A DNA stretch of 9,846 nt from CAZNMF01 sp964573795 (GTDB lineage: Bacteria; Acidobacteriota; Vicinamibacteria; Vicinamibacterales; SCN-69-37). The stretch lies in the NCBI GenBank assembly GCA_964573795.1, contig CAZNMF010000155.1:1-9846 (forward strand), written 5' to 3'. The notes under the pieces are model-generated. The model was not told the DNA's origin. It saw only the letters and a list, made by a program, of their open reading frames with translations, and did not search any database. Within the stretch, counting starts at the first letter, position 1. The number at the start of each line of letters is the position of its first letter. A program made the translations under genes and the position numbers. Shown one piece after another: positions 1 to 7,173 of this stretch.

Positions 1-2
1 AC

Positions 3-233
3 TGGGACTTCATCGATCTATACAGTTGCGGACCGTATCAGTACGATACTGATGCCATCCCAGACATGCATGGCATCGCAAACTCGTACGCGACGAGCTA
101 CGCCTGGGGTGATGGCGTCTACTGCGACCCTTATTGGTACTCACGGCTCGGAAGCCTCGAAGACCCGGCCTACTACGACAGTGCCTGGCCTACATGCCCT
201 GGAACTAACTGCGGCAGCAGCTGTAGTTGGTAG
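3..233 (+). CDS. C-terminal end of an unrecognised Cys/Tyr/Trp-rich protein (5' truncated by window edge)
   Basis: An open frame enters from the left edge and ends at TAG 231-233, giving 76 visible residues. The peptide is rich in Tyr, Trp, Asp, Gly and Cys, contains the stretch GVYCDPYWYSRLGSLEDP, and ends in a cysteine cluster, CPGTNCGSSCSW. This makes a secreted or surface protein with disulfides plausible, but I do not recognise a family and assign no function. G+C is about 56% by hand count, against roughly 70% in the gene that follows, and the codons use more A/T. The next gene begins 9 nt after the stop, so the two may be cotranscribed. The competing open frame from 52 to 471 on this strand has no recognisable protein character and overlaps the VWFA gene. 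I prefer this frame because of its residue composition and its fit to the downstream start. Confidence 0.5.
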   Translation, partial: WDFIDLYSCGPYQYDTDAIPDMHGIANSYATSYAWGDGVYCDPYWYSRLGSLEDPAYYDSAWPTCPGTNCGSSCSW

Positions 234-242
234 GGTGGCAAC

Positions 243-2147
243 GTGCGATCGGTCCCAGCAATTTTCGGGACGCTTGGCGTTGCGAGCAGTTTCGTCGCCG
301 GCATCGCCGCCGTGCAGCAGCGGCCGACGTTCACGGTCCGCAGCGATCTCGTGCAGCTCGACGCGGTCGTGCTCGATCGCCAGCGGCGGCCGGTCTCCGG
401 ACTGGCCGCCGCGGATTTTCTCGTCACCGACGATGGCCAGCCGCGAGCGATTGACGCGTTCGCGGAAGTGACGATTCCCGGCGCGCCTGCCCGCGAACGG
501 CCGGGACCGCTGCCGATGGCCTCCACGGGCGTCGTCAGCAATCAACGCGCGGACGTGGGACGGCTGGTCGTGATCATGATCGATCAGTCCGTTCCCACGG
601 GCGCCATGATCGAGACCGCCCGCCGCGCCGCACGTGCGTCCGTCGACAGCCTTGGGCCGCAGGATCTCGCCGCCGTGATTACGGCGGGCTCGTTCGGCGG
701 CGACGGCACGGCGCAGGGATTCACCAGCGATCACAAACGGCTGTACGACGCCATCGCTCGCCCGTTCATGGGCGCGACCAAGGCGCCGCCGAACGGCACC
801 GGCGGCAGCGACGGCCGCGTCCCAAGTATCAAAGAAAGCATCGCCTGCTACTGCGGCACGTGCCAGTGGGAGGCGATCGCGCGCATCGCAGACGCCATGC
901 GCGCGGACGTCCATCGACAGAAGATCTTGATCTTCATTGCGCGAGAGTTGCAGGTTCAGGTCGATGCGGCGACTGATCAGTGCGCGTTCGATGTGCGGGA
1001 TGCAAGGGAGCGCGGCCTGCGTGCGCTCGCGCGCGCGAACGTCACGGTCTATCCGATCGATCCAAGCGGGATCGAGACGCTTGCAGCCATGGCCAGCACC
1101 ACGAGGACCTACGGTTCTGGCCAGAGCGCGGCCGTCAATGTCGCGCACAGCCTCGCCGAGCACCTTCACAGGATCGGCGATCTGACCGTCCTAGCCGACT
1201 ACTCCGGCGGCCGGGCGGTCTTCAACACCAACGATCCCGATCGACTGGTGCCGGATCTCTTCCATGAGTCGAGCACGTACTATGCGATCGGCTTTCGCGG
1301 CGACATGACCGCGCGCCGCGATCCCCACAAGATCCACGTCAGCATCCGCGATCGTCCCGACCTGATCGTGCGAGCGCGATCGACGTATTACGCGGGTGCG
1401 TCTGACGCCGACACAGACGCGGCGAAGACGTCTGCAGCGAGCGATCCGTTGCGCGCGGCCGTCACCTCGCTCCTGCCGGATCAAATGCTCCATCTCCAGC
1501 TCGCCGCGACGCCGACGTTCCTCGCGAGCGGCCGGACAGGCGTCAACGTGCTGCTGGGCATCGACGGTCCGACAACGCCGCGGAAGGTGGCGCTCCTGCT
1601 CGGCGTCTTCGATCGCTTCGCCAAGCAGGTCTCGTCGTTGCGTACGGACGCCCAGGCCGAGCCGGCGCCGGATGGATCGGGATTGATCTGGCGGTCGTAT
1701 TTCCCGCAGAAATCTGGCGACTACGAGCTCCGCATCGGTGTGCGGGACGCGGACCAGACGGGCAGCGTGTACGGCTATGTCGAAGTGCCGGATCCCGGCC
1801 GCGCGCCGGTCGCGTTGTCGGGCGTGAGACTCGCCATGAACGGCCAGCCGACACTGCAACGGCGATTCTTGAAAGATCAGCCGTTTTCAGTGTGGACCGA
1901 GTTGCGCGGCCGAACGCCTCTTCGCAAGGACGCCACGCTCACGCTCGCCATCGTCGACGCGCGCGGGCGCAGCGTCCGTGAACAGACGCACGTCGTGCCG
2001 ATCGCCAGCTTTGGCGCGGGCAATGTCGCCGACGTGCGTCTCGACGTGCCCACACACGATCTCGCGGCGGGCCGCTACGTCCTGCGGCTGACGCTCAAAG
2101 GCGCGAAGCCGGTGCAGCAGGACGAGCTCGCGTTCGATCTCGAGTGA
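243..2147 (+). CDS. Secreted VWFA-related domain protein (Acidobacteriota-type)
   Basis: This encodes 634 residues from a GTG at 243, with a weak GGTGG upstream. Residues 1-24 look like a signal peptide (basic start, hydrophobic stretch ending near AGIAAVQQ), so the protein is probably exported. The family signature follows in order: a leader strand with SDLVQLDAVVLD and then GLAAADFLVTDDGQPRAI (about 34-70), the core beta strand with the metal-site start RLVVIMIDQSVP (107-118), KILIFIARELQ (227-237), ANVTVYPIDPSGIETL (265-280) and STYYAIGFR (about 342-350). A beta-rich C-terminal half (about 400-634) follows. These are hallmarks of the Acidobacteriota VWFA-related family (TIGR03436-like). 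The metal site reads D114-x-S116-x-P118 rather than the canonical DxSxS, so metal binding may be altered. A region at about 180-207 carries CxCxxC (C202, C204, C207). The molecular role is unknown; adhesion or protein-protein contact is the usual guess for VWA folds. Confidence 0.88.
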   Translation: MRSVPAIFGTLGVASSFVAGIAAVQQRPTFTVRSDLVQLDAVVLDRQRRPVSGLAAADFLVTDDGQPRAIDAFAEVTIPGAPARERPGPLPMASTGVVSNQRADVGRLVVIMIDQSVPTGAMIETARRAARASVDSLGPQDLAAVITAGSFGGDGTAQGFTSDHKRLYDAIARPFMGATKAPPNGTGGSDGRVPSIKESIACYCGTCQWEAIARIADAMRADVHRQKILIFIARELQVQVDAATDQCAFDVRDARERGLRALARANVTVYPIDPSGIETLAAMASTTRTYGSGQSAAVNVAHSLAEHLHRIGDLTVLADYSGGRAVFNTNDPDRLVPDLFHESSTYYAIGFRGDMTARRDPHKIHVSIRDRPDLIVRARSTYYAGASDADTDAAKTSAASDPLRAAVTSLLPDQMLHLQLAATPTFLASGRTGVNVLLGIDGPTTPRKVALLLGVFDRFAKQVSSLRTDAQAEPAPDGSGLIWRSYFPQKSGDYELRIGVRDADQTGSVYGYVEVPDPGRAPVALSGVRLAMNGQPTLQRRFLKDQPFSVWTELRGRTPLRKDATLTLAIVDARGRSVREQTHVVPIASFGAGNVADVRLDVPTHDLAAGRYVLRLTLKGAKPVQQDELAFDLE

Positions 2148-2155
2148 GGCGGTCC

Positions 2156-2183
2156 GAGGGCCGGACCTGAAGGTCCGGCCCTC
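2156..2183. repeat. Perfect 12-bp GC-rich palindrome, possible bidirectional terminator
   Basis: GAGGGCCGGACC (2156-2167), loop TGAA (2168-2171) and GGTCCGGCCCTC (2172-2183) form a perfect 12-bp stem. It lies 8 nt past the VWFA stop and between two convergent genes, where a shared terminator would sit. No T-tract follows on either side, so classical intrinsic termination is not shown. It may instead be a dispersed REP-like palindrome. Part of it recurs in inverted form at 2221-2234. Confidence 0.65.
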
Positions 2184-2224
2184 CGTCACATCTCGATCTC
2201 CGCGCCTTTCGGAGCCCCGAACCT

Positions 2225-3040
<816 letters not shown>

Positions 3041-3050
3041 GGCAATCAGT

Positions 3051-3202
3051 ATCTGATCATCTGGCTATCGGGTCATCAGGTCATCGGGTCATCGGGTCAT
3101 CGGGCTATCGGGTCATCGGGTCATGTAGCGTTCGCGCCCCGATGTCCCGATGCCCAGATGATCCGATGTCCCGATGATCCGATGTCTCGATGCGCCTATC
3201 GT
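3051..3202. repeat. Octamer repeat array A, inverted arms around a TTCG centre
   Basis: The left arm (3051-3122) is nine consecutive 8-bp units, with ATCGGGTC the most common (3067, 3083, 3091, 3107 and 3115) and close variants at the others (e.g. ATCAGGTC, ATCGGGCT). The centre is GCG-TTCG-CGC (3128-3137). The right arm (3139-3202) is eight units of the reverse-complement type, CCGATGTC, CCGATGCC, CAGATGAT and so on. Together they form a long imperfect hairpin between the CBS gene and fdhD. The right arm overlaps the CBS gene stop (3196-3198). The spurious open frames through it are an effect of the repeat. Confidence 0.85.
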
Positions 3203-3627
3203 CCCTGAATGTATTCCCGCAGGAATCCGTTCTCGTACGCCGTCTCGTCGAGCGTGGCTTTGACGGCGTCGCCGATCGAGATCAGGCCCACGACGCGGCC
3301 GGCGTCCATGATCGGCAGATGGCGAATCCGGTGCTTCGTCATGATGCCCATCGCATAGTCCACGTCGTCGTCGAGCAGGCCGACGACGAGATCGGTCGTC
3401 ATCGCGGCCTTGACGCAGACGTCGTCGAGCCGATCCGCGCCGTCGAGGCATTCGCGCAGCACGTCGCGCTCCGTCACGATGCCGCGCGTGATGCCGTCGG
3501 CGTCGATGACGAGCAGCGCGCCGATGCGATGCGCCATCAGCACGCGTACGACGTCTTGAATCGAATCGTCCGGGCAGACCGAGTACACGTGACGGCCCTT
3601 CGTGAGCAGGACGTCTCGAACCTTCAT
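3196..3627 (-). CDS. Two-CBS-domain protein (nucleotide-sensing type)
   Basis: The product has 143 residues from ATG at 3627, chosen because GGAGG (3632-3636) sits 5 nt upstream; an in-frame extension to 3666 has no such support. It consists almost entirely of a Bateman module: CBS1 at about 1-62 and CBS2 at about 70-130. Each CBS ends in the ribose/phosphate-binding motif, GIVTERD (49-55) and GLISIGD (114-120). Stand-alone CBS pairs of this length usually bind adenine nucleotides and act as small cytoplasmic regulators. The ligand and partner cannot be read from sequence. The tail NGFLREYIQGR is common in this subgroup. The gene follows the beta-barrel gene after 228 nt containing two hairpins, so it probably has its own promoter. 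Its stop lies in the octamer array that precedes fdhD. Confidence 0.9.
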   Translation of the reverse strand: MKVRDVLLTKGRHVYSVCPDDSIQDVVRVLMAHRIGALLVIDADGITRGIVTERDVLRECLDGADRLDDVCVKAAMTTDLVVGLLDDDVDYAMGIMTKHRIRHLPIMDAGRVVGLISIGDAVKATLDETAYENGFLREYIQGR

Positions 3628-3631
3628 AACC

Positions 3632-3636
3632 GCCTC
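3632..3636 (-). promoter_or_regulatory. Ribosome binding site deciding the CBS gene start
   Basis: GGAGG on the minus strand, 5 nt before ATG 3627, favours the 143-residue form over the longer in-frame reading from 3666. Confidence 0.75.
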
Positions 3637-3744
3637 CATGCCAGCGCAATGCTGGGGACAGGACATCGGACCGGCCGGAGAGGACGGCGCGGTCGGGCGA
3701 ACGGATTGGCCGGTTCGGGCAGGATACGGCCGCGCGTGCGGGCG

Positions 3745-3782
3745 GTCAAGAACAAGAAGCAGCCGCCGCGCGCACGCGGCGG
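3745..3782 (-). terminator. Probable intrinsic terminator downstream of the beta-barrel gene
   Basis: On the minus strand, CCGCCGCG-TGCG-CGCGGCGG (3782 down to 3763) forms a perfect 8-bp GC stem. It is followed by the T-rich stretch CTGCTTCTTGTTCTTGAC. The T-tract is interrupted but U-rich on the transcript. It lies about 75 nt past the stop of the gene at 3856 and before the CBS gene. Confidence 0.6.
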
Positions 3783-3802
3783 GCCTGGAGCGGGAACGAG
3801 CC

Positions 3803-3840
3803 TGGCCCGGCGGGACGCGCGTCGCGCCCGCGCCGGGCCA
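3803..3840 (-). other. GC-rich stem-loop 3' of the beta-barrel gene
   Basis: TGGCCCGGC (3803-3811) pairs perfectly with GCCGGGCCA (3832-3840), and more pairing is possible in the 20-nt GC-rich loop. It lies 15 nt past the stop codon at 3856 and just before the T-tailed hairpin. It may be part of a tandem terminator or protect the 3' end of the transcript. Confidence 0.5.
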
Positions 3841-3855
3841 TCGCTCGAGGAGGGG

Positions 3856-4380
3856 TTAGTGCTTGTTGAGCGGCAGCGACACGCCGAAGAAGAAGCGCGT
3901 CGCATCGGCGTCGCCGAAGATGAAGGAGACCTCGCCGCGGAAGTTCAGGTTCGGCTTCCATGCCACGTCCACGCCGAAGCCCAAGCCTGGCTCGAAATCC
4001 GTGTCCCCGCAGCAGTGCACGAGTCCGACGACGAACTGTCCGTACGGCACGACTTTGCCGCTCGTGTTGAACGTGTACCGGCCGCCGCCCATGACCGTCG
4101 TCACGGTGCCGCCGTCGAAGTGATTGATGCCCAGGTCGCCCACGACGCCGATCCGGCCGTTGCCGGTCGTGGTCAGCGTGTTGAAGAGGATGTTGCCGGC
4201 GACGCCGATGCCCGTCGACTCGCTGACGTTCATGAACGTCAGCCCGGCGCTCGCCAGCATCGTCGAGTCGTTGCCGCCCGTGGCCGGCCGGCTGGGCTGC
4301 TGTGCCTGCGCCGCCGCGGGCGCCATCACCGCCAGCGCCAGCGCCAGGCTACACGAACCTATGAAAGACCTCATGCTCAC
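3856..4380 (-). CDS. Small outer-membrane beta-barrel protein
   Basis: The product has 174 residues with a clear signal peptide at about 1-27 (basic start, SLALALAVMAP core, AAAQAQQ cleavage region), so it should be exported. The rest is a run of alternating amphipathic strands rich in Gly, Thr, Phe and Val, such as IGVAGNILFNTL (58-69), MGGGRYTFNT (97-106) and YGQFVVGLVHCC (113-124). It ends in a closing strand, TRFFFGVSLPLNKH. This pattern and length fit an eight-stranded OmpA/OmpX-like or general OMP_b-brl barrel; the specific function is unknown. GTG at 4380 has GGAGG 5 nt upstream; ATG at 4374 is 11 nt away and is the alternative start. An adjacent Cys pair (C123-C124) is unusual for such a barrel. 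The gene lies 87 nt downstream of nadE, so it may be cotranscribed or have its own promoter in that gap. Confidence 0.82.
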   Translation of the reverse strand: MSMRSFIGSCSLALALAVMAPAAAQAQQPSRPATGGNDSTMLASAGLTFMNVSESTGIGVAGNILFNTLTTTGNGRIGVVGDLGINHFDGGTVTTVMGGGRYTFNTSGKVVPYGQFVVGLVHCCGDTDFEPGLGFGVDVAWKPNLNFRGEVSFIFGDADATRFFFGVSLPLNKH

Positions 4381-4385
4381 ACGTA

Positions 4386-4390
4386 CCTCC
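4386..4390 (-). promoter_or_regulatory. Ribosome binding site of the beta-barrel gene
   Basis: GGAGG on the minus strand lies 5 nt before GTG 4380 and 11 nt before ATG 4374, and so favours the GTG. Confidence 0.65.
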
Positions 4391-4467
4391 AGTTGAATGA
4401 ACGGACGCCAGAATCAAAGGAGCACGCCCATCGTACCCCAGCGGCGCGTCCGGAGGATTAGCGCGCG

Positions 4468-6165
4468 TCAGACCAGCAGACGCGAACGATTGGCGAAACC
4501 GTAGCGGGCGGCAATCGGATAGCGGCGGCCGATGCCGAAGGCCTTGGAGGAGATCTTGATGCCCGGCGCCGCCTGGCGCCGTTTGTACTCGCTGGCGTCG
4601 ATGCGGCGCAGCACGTCGGCCACGATCGCGCGGTCGTGGCCGCGCGCGACGATCGCGTCGAGATCGAGCGCGTCCTCGACGTAGGCCTGGACGATCGGAT
4701 CGAGCACGTCGTACGGCGGCAGGCTGTCGGTGTCGCGCTGATCGGGCCGCAGCTCGGCGCTCGGCGGCTTGGTCATCGTGGACGCCGGGATGATCTCGCG
4801 ATCGCGGTTCACGTACGCGGCGAGCCGGTACACGAGCGTCTTCGGCACGTCGCTGATCACGGCGAGGCCGCCGCACATGTCGCCGTAGAGCGTGCAGTAG
4901 CCGACCGCGAGCTCGGACTTGTTGCCCGTCGAGAGCAGGATCGATCCGAACTTGTTCGACAGCGCCATCAGCACGGCGCCGCGCGCGCGGGCCTGGATGT
5001 TCTCCTCCGCGGTGTCCGGCGTCAGCCCGGCGAACACCGGCGCGAGCGCGTCGAGGTGCGCCTGATAGATGCCGTCGACGGGAATCAGCCGGTACTCGAT
5101 CCCCAGCCGCTCCGCCAGCGCCGCGGCGTCATCGACGCTGCCCTGCGAGGAATAGCGGCTCGGCATCGCAACGCCGAGCACGTTCGACGGCCCGAGCGCG
5201 TCGGCGGCGAGACACGCCGTGAGCGCGGAGTCGATGCCGCCGGACAGTCCGAGCACGGCGCGCCGGAACCCGCACTTGCGCGCGTAGTCGCCGAGCCCGA
5301 GCACGAGCGCGCGGTACGCCGCCTCCTCCGCCGATGCGCTCACGGGACGCACGATGGGCGCCGGCGCCGGTGCCGCCTGCGCACGCGCGTGCGCGCCGAC
5401 CGGCACGTCGCAGACGAGGAAGTCCTCGTCGAAGTCGCGGGCGCGCACGATCTCGCGGCCGTCGGGCGCAATGCCGATCGAGTGGCCGTCGAAGACGATC
5501 TCGTCGTTGCCGCCGACCTGGTTGAGATAGAAGAAATAGCGCCCGTAGGTCACGGCCGCCTGCCGGATCATGCGACGACGCAGATCGGCCTTCTCCAGCT
5601 CGAACGGGCTCGCCGAGATGTTGATGAAGAAGTCGGGCTGCTGCGACGCGAGGTCGGCGACCGGATCGCGGTGATAGAGCCGCCGCGGCCAGAAGTCCTT
5701 GTCGTTCCAGACGTCCTCGCAGATCGTGACGCCGATGCGCACGCCGTGCAGATCGAGCGGCGAGACGTCGGCGGCGGGCTCAAAGTACCGGTCCTCGTCG
5801 AAGACGTCGTAGGTCGGCAGCAAGGACTTGTATCGCCGGCCGACGATCGCGCCGCCGCTGCAGAGCGCGGCCGCGTTACGGAGCGCCTTGCCCGGCGAGC
5901 TCGCGTTGCGATCGACGAAGCCGATGAGGATCGCGAGGCGATCGTCGGTCAGCGCCGCGACGCGATCGACCAGCTCGAGGTTGGCGTCGACGAACGCGTC
6001 GTGCGTGACGAGATCGCGCGGCGGATAGCCCGTCGCGGCCAGCTCCGACAGCACGAGCAGATCGGCGCCGGCCTCGCGCGCGCGCGCGGCGGCGTCGGCG
6101 ATCCTGGCGAAGTTCGCGTCGAAGGCGCCGACCGTGAAATTGAGCTGCGCGAGCGCGAGCCGCAT
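4468..6165 (-). CDS. nadE: Glutamine-dependent NAD+ synthetase
   Basis: This enzyme catalyses the last step of NAD+ synthesis: deamido-NAD+ plus glutamine plus ATP gives NAD+ in the cytoplasm. The 565-residue product has both domains. The N-terminal nitrilase-type glutaminase (about 1-260) carries the Glu-Lys-Cys triad as E41 (SELAATGYPPRDL), K113 (RRYKSLLPTYDVFDE) and C149 (TICEDVW). The C-terminal ATP-pyrophosphatase/synthetase domain (about 275-565) has the P-loop SGGIDSALT (308-316), then STGNKSELAVGYCTLYGD (412-429), KPPSAELRPDQRDTDSLPPY (466-485) and the C-terminal YKRRQAAPGIKIS. A linker rich in Ala and Pro (about 259-275) joins them. ATG at 6165 lies 10 nt past the stop of the holin-like gene, whose TGA overlaps a TGAGG that could serve as ribosome binding site; the three genes from 6961 to 4468 look like one operon. 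The enzyme appears complete. Confidence 0.97.
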   Translation of the reverse strand: MRLALAQLNFTVGAFDANFARIADAAARAREAGADLLVLSELAATGYPPRDLVTHDAFVDANLELVDRVAALTDDRLAILIGFVDRNASSPGKALRNAAALCSGGAIVGRRYKSLLPTYDVFDEDRYFEPAADVSPLDLHGVRIGVTICEDVWNDKDFWPRRLYHRDPVADLASQQPDFFINISASPFELEKADLRRRMIRQAAVTYGRYFFYLNQVGGNDEIVFDGHSIGIAPDGREIVRARDFDEDFLVCDVPVGAHARAQAAPAPAPIVRPVSASAEEAAYRALVLGLGDYARKCGFRRAVLGLSGGIDSALTACLAADALGPSNVLGVAMPSRYSSQGSVDDAAALAERLGIEYRLIPVDGIYQAHLDALAPVFAGLTPDTAEENIQARARGAVLMALSNKFGSILLSTGNKSELAVGYCTLYGDMCGGLAVISDVPKTLVYRLAAYVNRDREIIPASTMTKPPSAELRPDQRDTDSLPPYDVLDPIVQAYVEDALDLDAIVARGHDRAIVADVLRRIDASEYKRRQAAPGIKISSKAFGIGRRYPIAARYGFANRSRLLV

Positions 6166-6175
6166 GCCCGGCGCC

Positions 6176-6526
6176 TCAGGCCCGCGGACCGGGCAGCAGC
6201 AGGCCGTTGAGGATCCAGCTCACGACGCTCACCACGAGCGCGCCGACCAGCGCGGGCCAGAACCCCGCAATCGAGAAGCCGGGCACGAGCAGCGACGTCA
6301 GCCACAGGCAGATCGCGTTGACCACGAAGATGAAGAGGCCGAGCGTCACGAGCGTGAACGGCAGCGTCAGCAGCAGGATGACGGGACGCACGGCGACGTT
6401 GACGAGCCCGAGCAGCGCCCCGGCGGCCAGCGCGGCGCCGGTCCCCGACAACTGCAGCCCGGGCACCATCCGCGCGGCGATCAGGATCGCGAGCGCGTTC
6501 AGGAACAGACGCGCGAGGAAGCGCAT
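6176..6526 (-). CDS. Four-TM membrane protein, phage holin superfamily IV type
   Basis: The product has 116 residues and is almost entirely hydrophobic, with four predicted membrane helices at about 3-19, 30-50, 55-80 and 87-110. The middle segment VRPVILLLTLPFTLVTLGLF (46-65), followed by VNAICLWLTSLLVPGF (69-84), matches the widespread family annotated as phage holin family protein (PF04020, mycobacterial 4-TMS holin). Despite the name, these are usually ordinary chromosomal inner-membrane proteins of unknown role, and nothing here suggests a prophage. ATG 6526 lies 3 nt past the stop of the SRPBCC gene (TGA-TCG-ATG), and the gene ends 10 nt before nadE. It is therefore very likely translated from the same transcript. 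Confidence 0.88.
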   Translation of the reverse strand: MRFLARLFLNALAILIAARMVPGLQLSGTGAALAAGALLGLVNVAVRPVILLLTLPFTLVTLGLFIFVVNAICLWLTSLLVPGFSIAGFWPALVGALVVSVVSWILNGLLLPGPRA

Positions 6527-6529
6527 CGA

Positions 6530-6961
6530 TCAGCCCTCGACCAGGGCCTTCAACCGTGCGAGATTGGACGTGAGCGCCGCGCGCATCGGCCCTTCGATCA
6601 TCGACGCCGGCAGAAAGCCGAGCCCCGCGGGCTCGCCGACGTTGCGCCCGCGCGCGCGCGATCCGCCGGCGGATCGCTGGATGTCGTAGCGCACCGTGCC
6701 CAGGAACGGCCCGTCGGACACGCGCAGCGTCAGCACGTGCGGAAAATGGACCGCCTCGACTTCGGTCACCCACGCGACGTCGCGCCCCATCACCCGCCCG
6801 CGATGCCGCACCTTGGCGCCCGGCGCCAGCGCCTGATCGATCAGCTCGACCTCCTGCACCATCTCGATCCAGTCCTTCTCGCGCTGCGGATCGAACATGA
6901 TGGCCGCGATGTCAGCGGGATCGGCGGCGATTTCGATGTCGGCAGACACGTCGATGGGCAT
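6530..6961 (-). CDS. SRPBCC-family (polyketide cyclase/dehydrase-like) protein
   Basis: The product has 143 residues from ATG 6961. A TTG three codons upstream (6970) is possible, but neither start has a clear ribosome binding site. The chain has the helix-grip order of SRPBCC proteins: first strand IDVSADIEIAADP, the helix with FDPQREKDW (W31), strands with VRHRGRVMGRDVAWVTEV and VLTLRVSDGPFLGTVRYDI, and a long C-terminal helix (MRAALTSNLARLKALVEG). These proteins bind hydrophobic ligands or act as small cyclases or START-like carriers; the ligand is unknown here. It is the first gene of the SRPBCC/holin-like/nadE cluster, with only 3 nt to the next start. Its start lies about 12 nt from the palindromic repeat B, so the promoter must lie in or beyond the repeat. 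Confidence 0.8.
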   Translation of the reverse strand: MPIDVSADIEIAADPADIAAIMFDPQREKDWIEMVQEVELIDQALAPGAKVRHRGRVMGRDVAWVTEVEAVHFPHVLTLRVSDGPFLGTVRYDIQRSAGGSRARGRNVGEPAGLGFLPASMIEGPMRAALTSNLARLKALVEG

Positions 6962-6972
6962 GGTGATCAAAG

Positions 6973-7166
6973 TATCGCACTAGCGCGCTATCGCGCTATC
7001 GCACTATCTGACATCGCGCTATCGGGCTATCTGCTCTCCATCGGGCTATCTCGCTATCGGTTCGCCGATAGCAAGATGAGATAGTCGGATAGCAAGATGA
7101 GAGGCAGATAACCCGATAGCCAGATGTCAGATAGTGCGATAGCGCGATAGTGAGATAGCGAGATAC
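6973..7166. repeat. Octamer palindromic element B (about 194 bp)
   Basis: The left arm (6973-7060) is mostly 8-bp units of the type CTATCGCG, CTATCGCA and CTATCTGA. The centre is GCTATCGG-TTCG-CCGATAGC (7053-7072). The right arm (7065-7166) is the reverse-complement type. A 28-bp segment (6988-7015) is the exact reverse complement of 7123-7150. The right arm matches that of element D at about 90 of 102 positions. The element fills the gap between the VOC gene stop (7174) and the SRPBCC start. Confidence 0.9.
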
Positions 7167-7173
7167 AACGCTC

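Noticed and set aside
37..53. Small inverted repeat ATCAGTA-CGA-TACTGAT considered as an operator
   Set aside because: It lies inside the partial reading frame, far from any start codon, and a 7-bp inverted repeat is expected by chance at some rate.
3051..3202. Considered as a CRISPR array
   Set aside because: The units are 8 bp and contiguous with no spacers, the arms are inverted, and there are no cas genes.
3190..4461. A 423-codon plus-strand frame across the CBS and beta-barrel genes
   Set aside because: It spans two well-supported minus-strand genes, their ribosome binding sites and the terminator hairpins, and has no recognisable domain.
4636..6210. A 524-codon open frame on the plus strand opposite nadE
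   Set aside because: It is low-complexity and Arg/Val/Asp-rich, an antisense shadow of a clearly recognised enzyme.
6176..6526. Considered as part of a prophage or lysis cassette because of the holin name
   Set aside because: No endolysin, structural or integrase genes are nearby, and the gene is locked in a housekeeping cluster with nadE. The family is mostly chromosomal.
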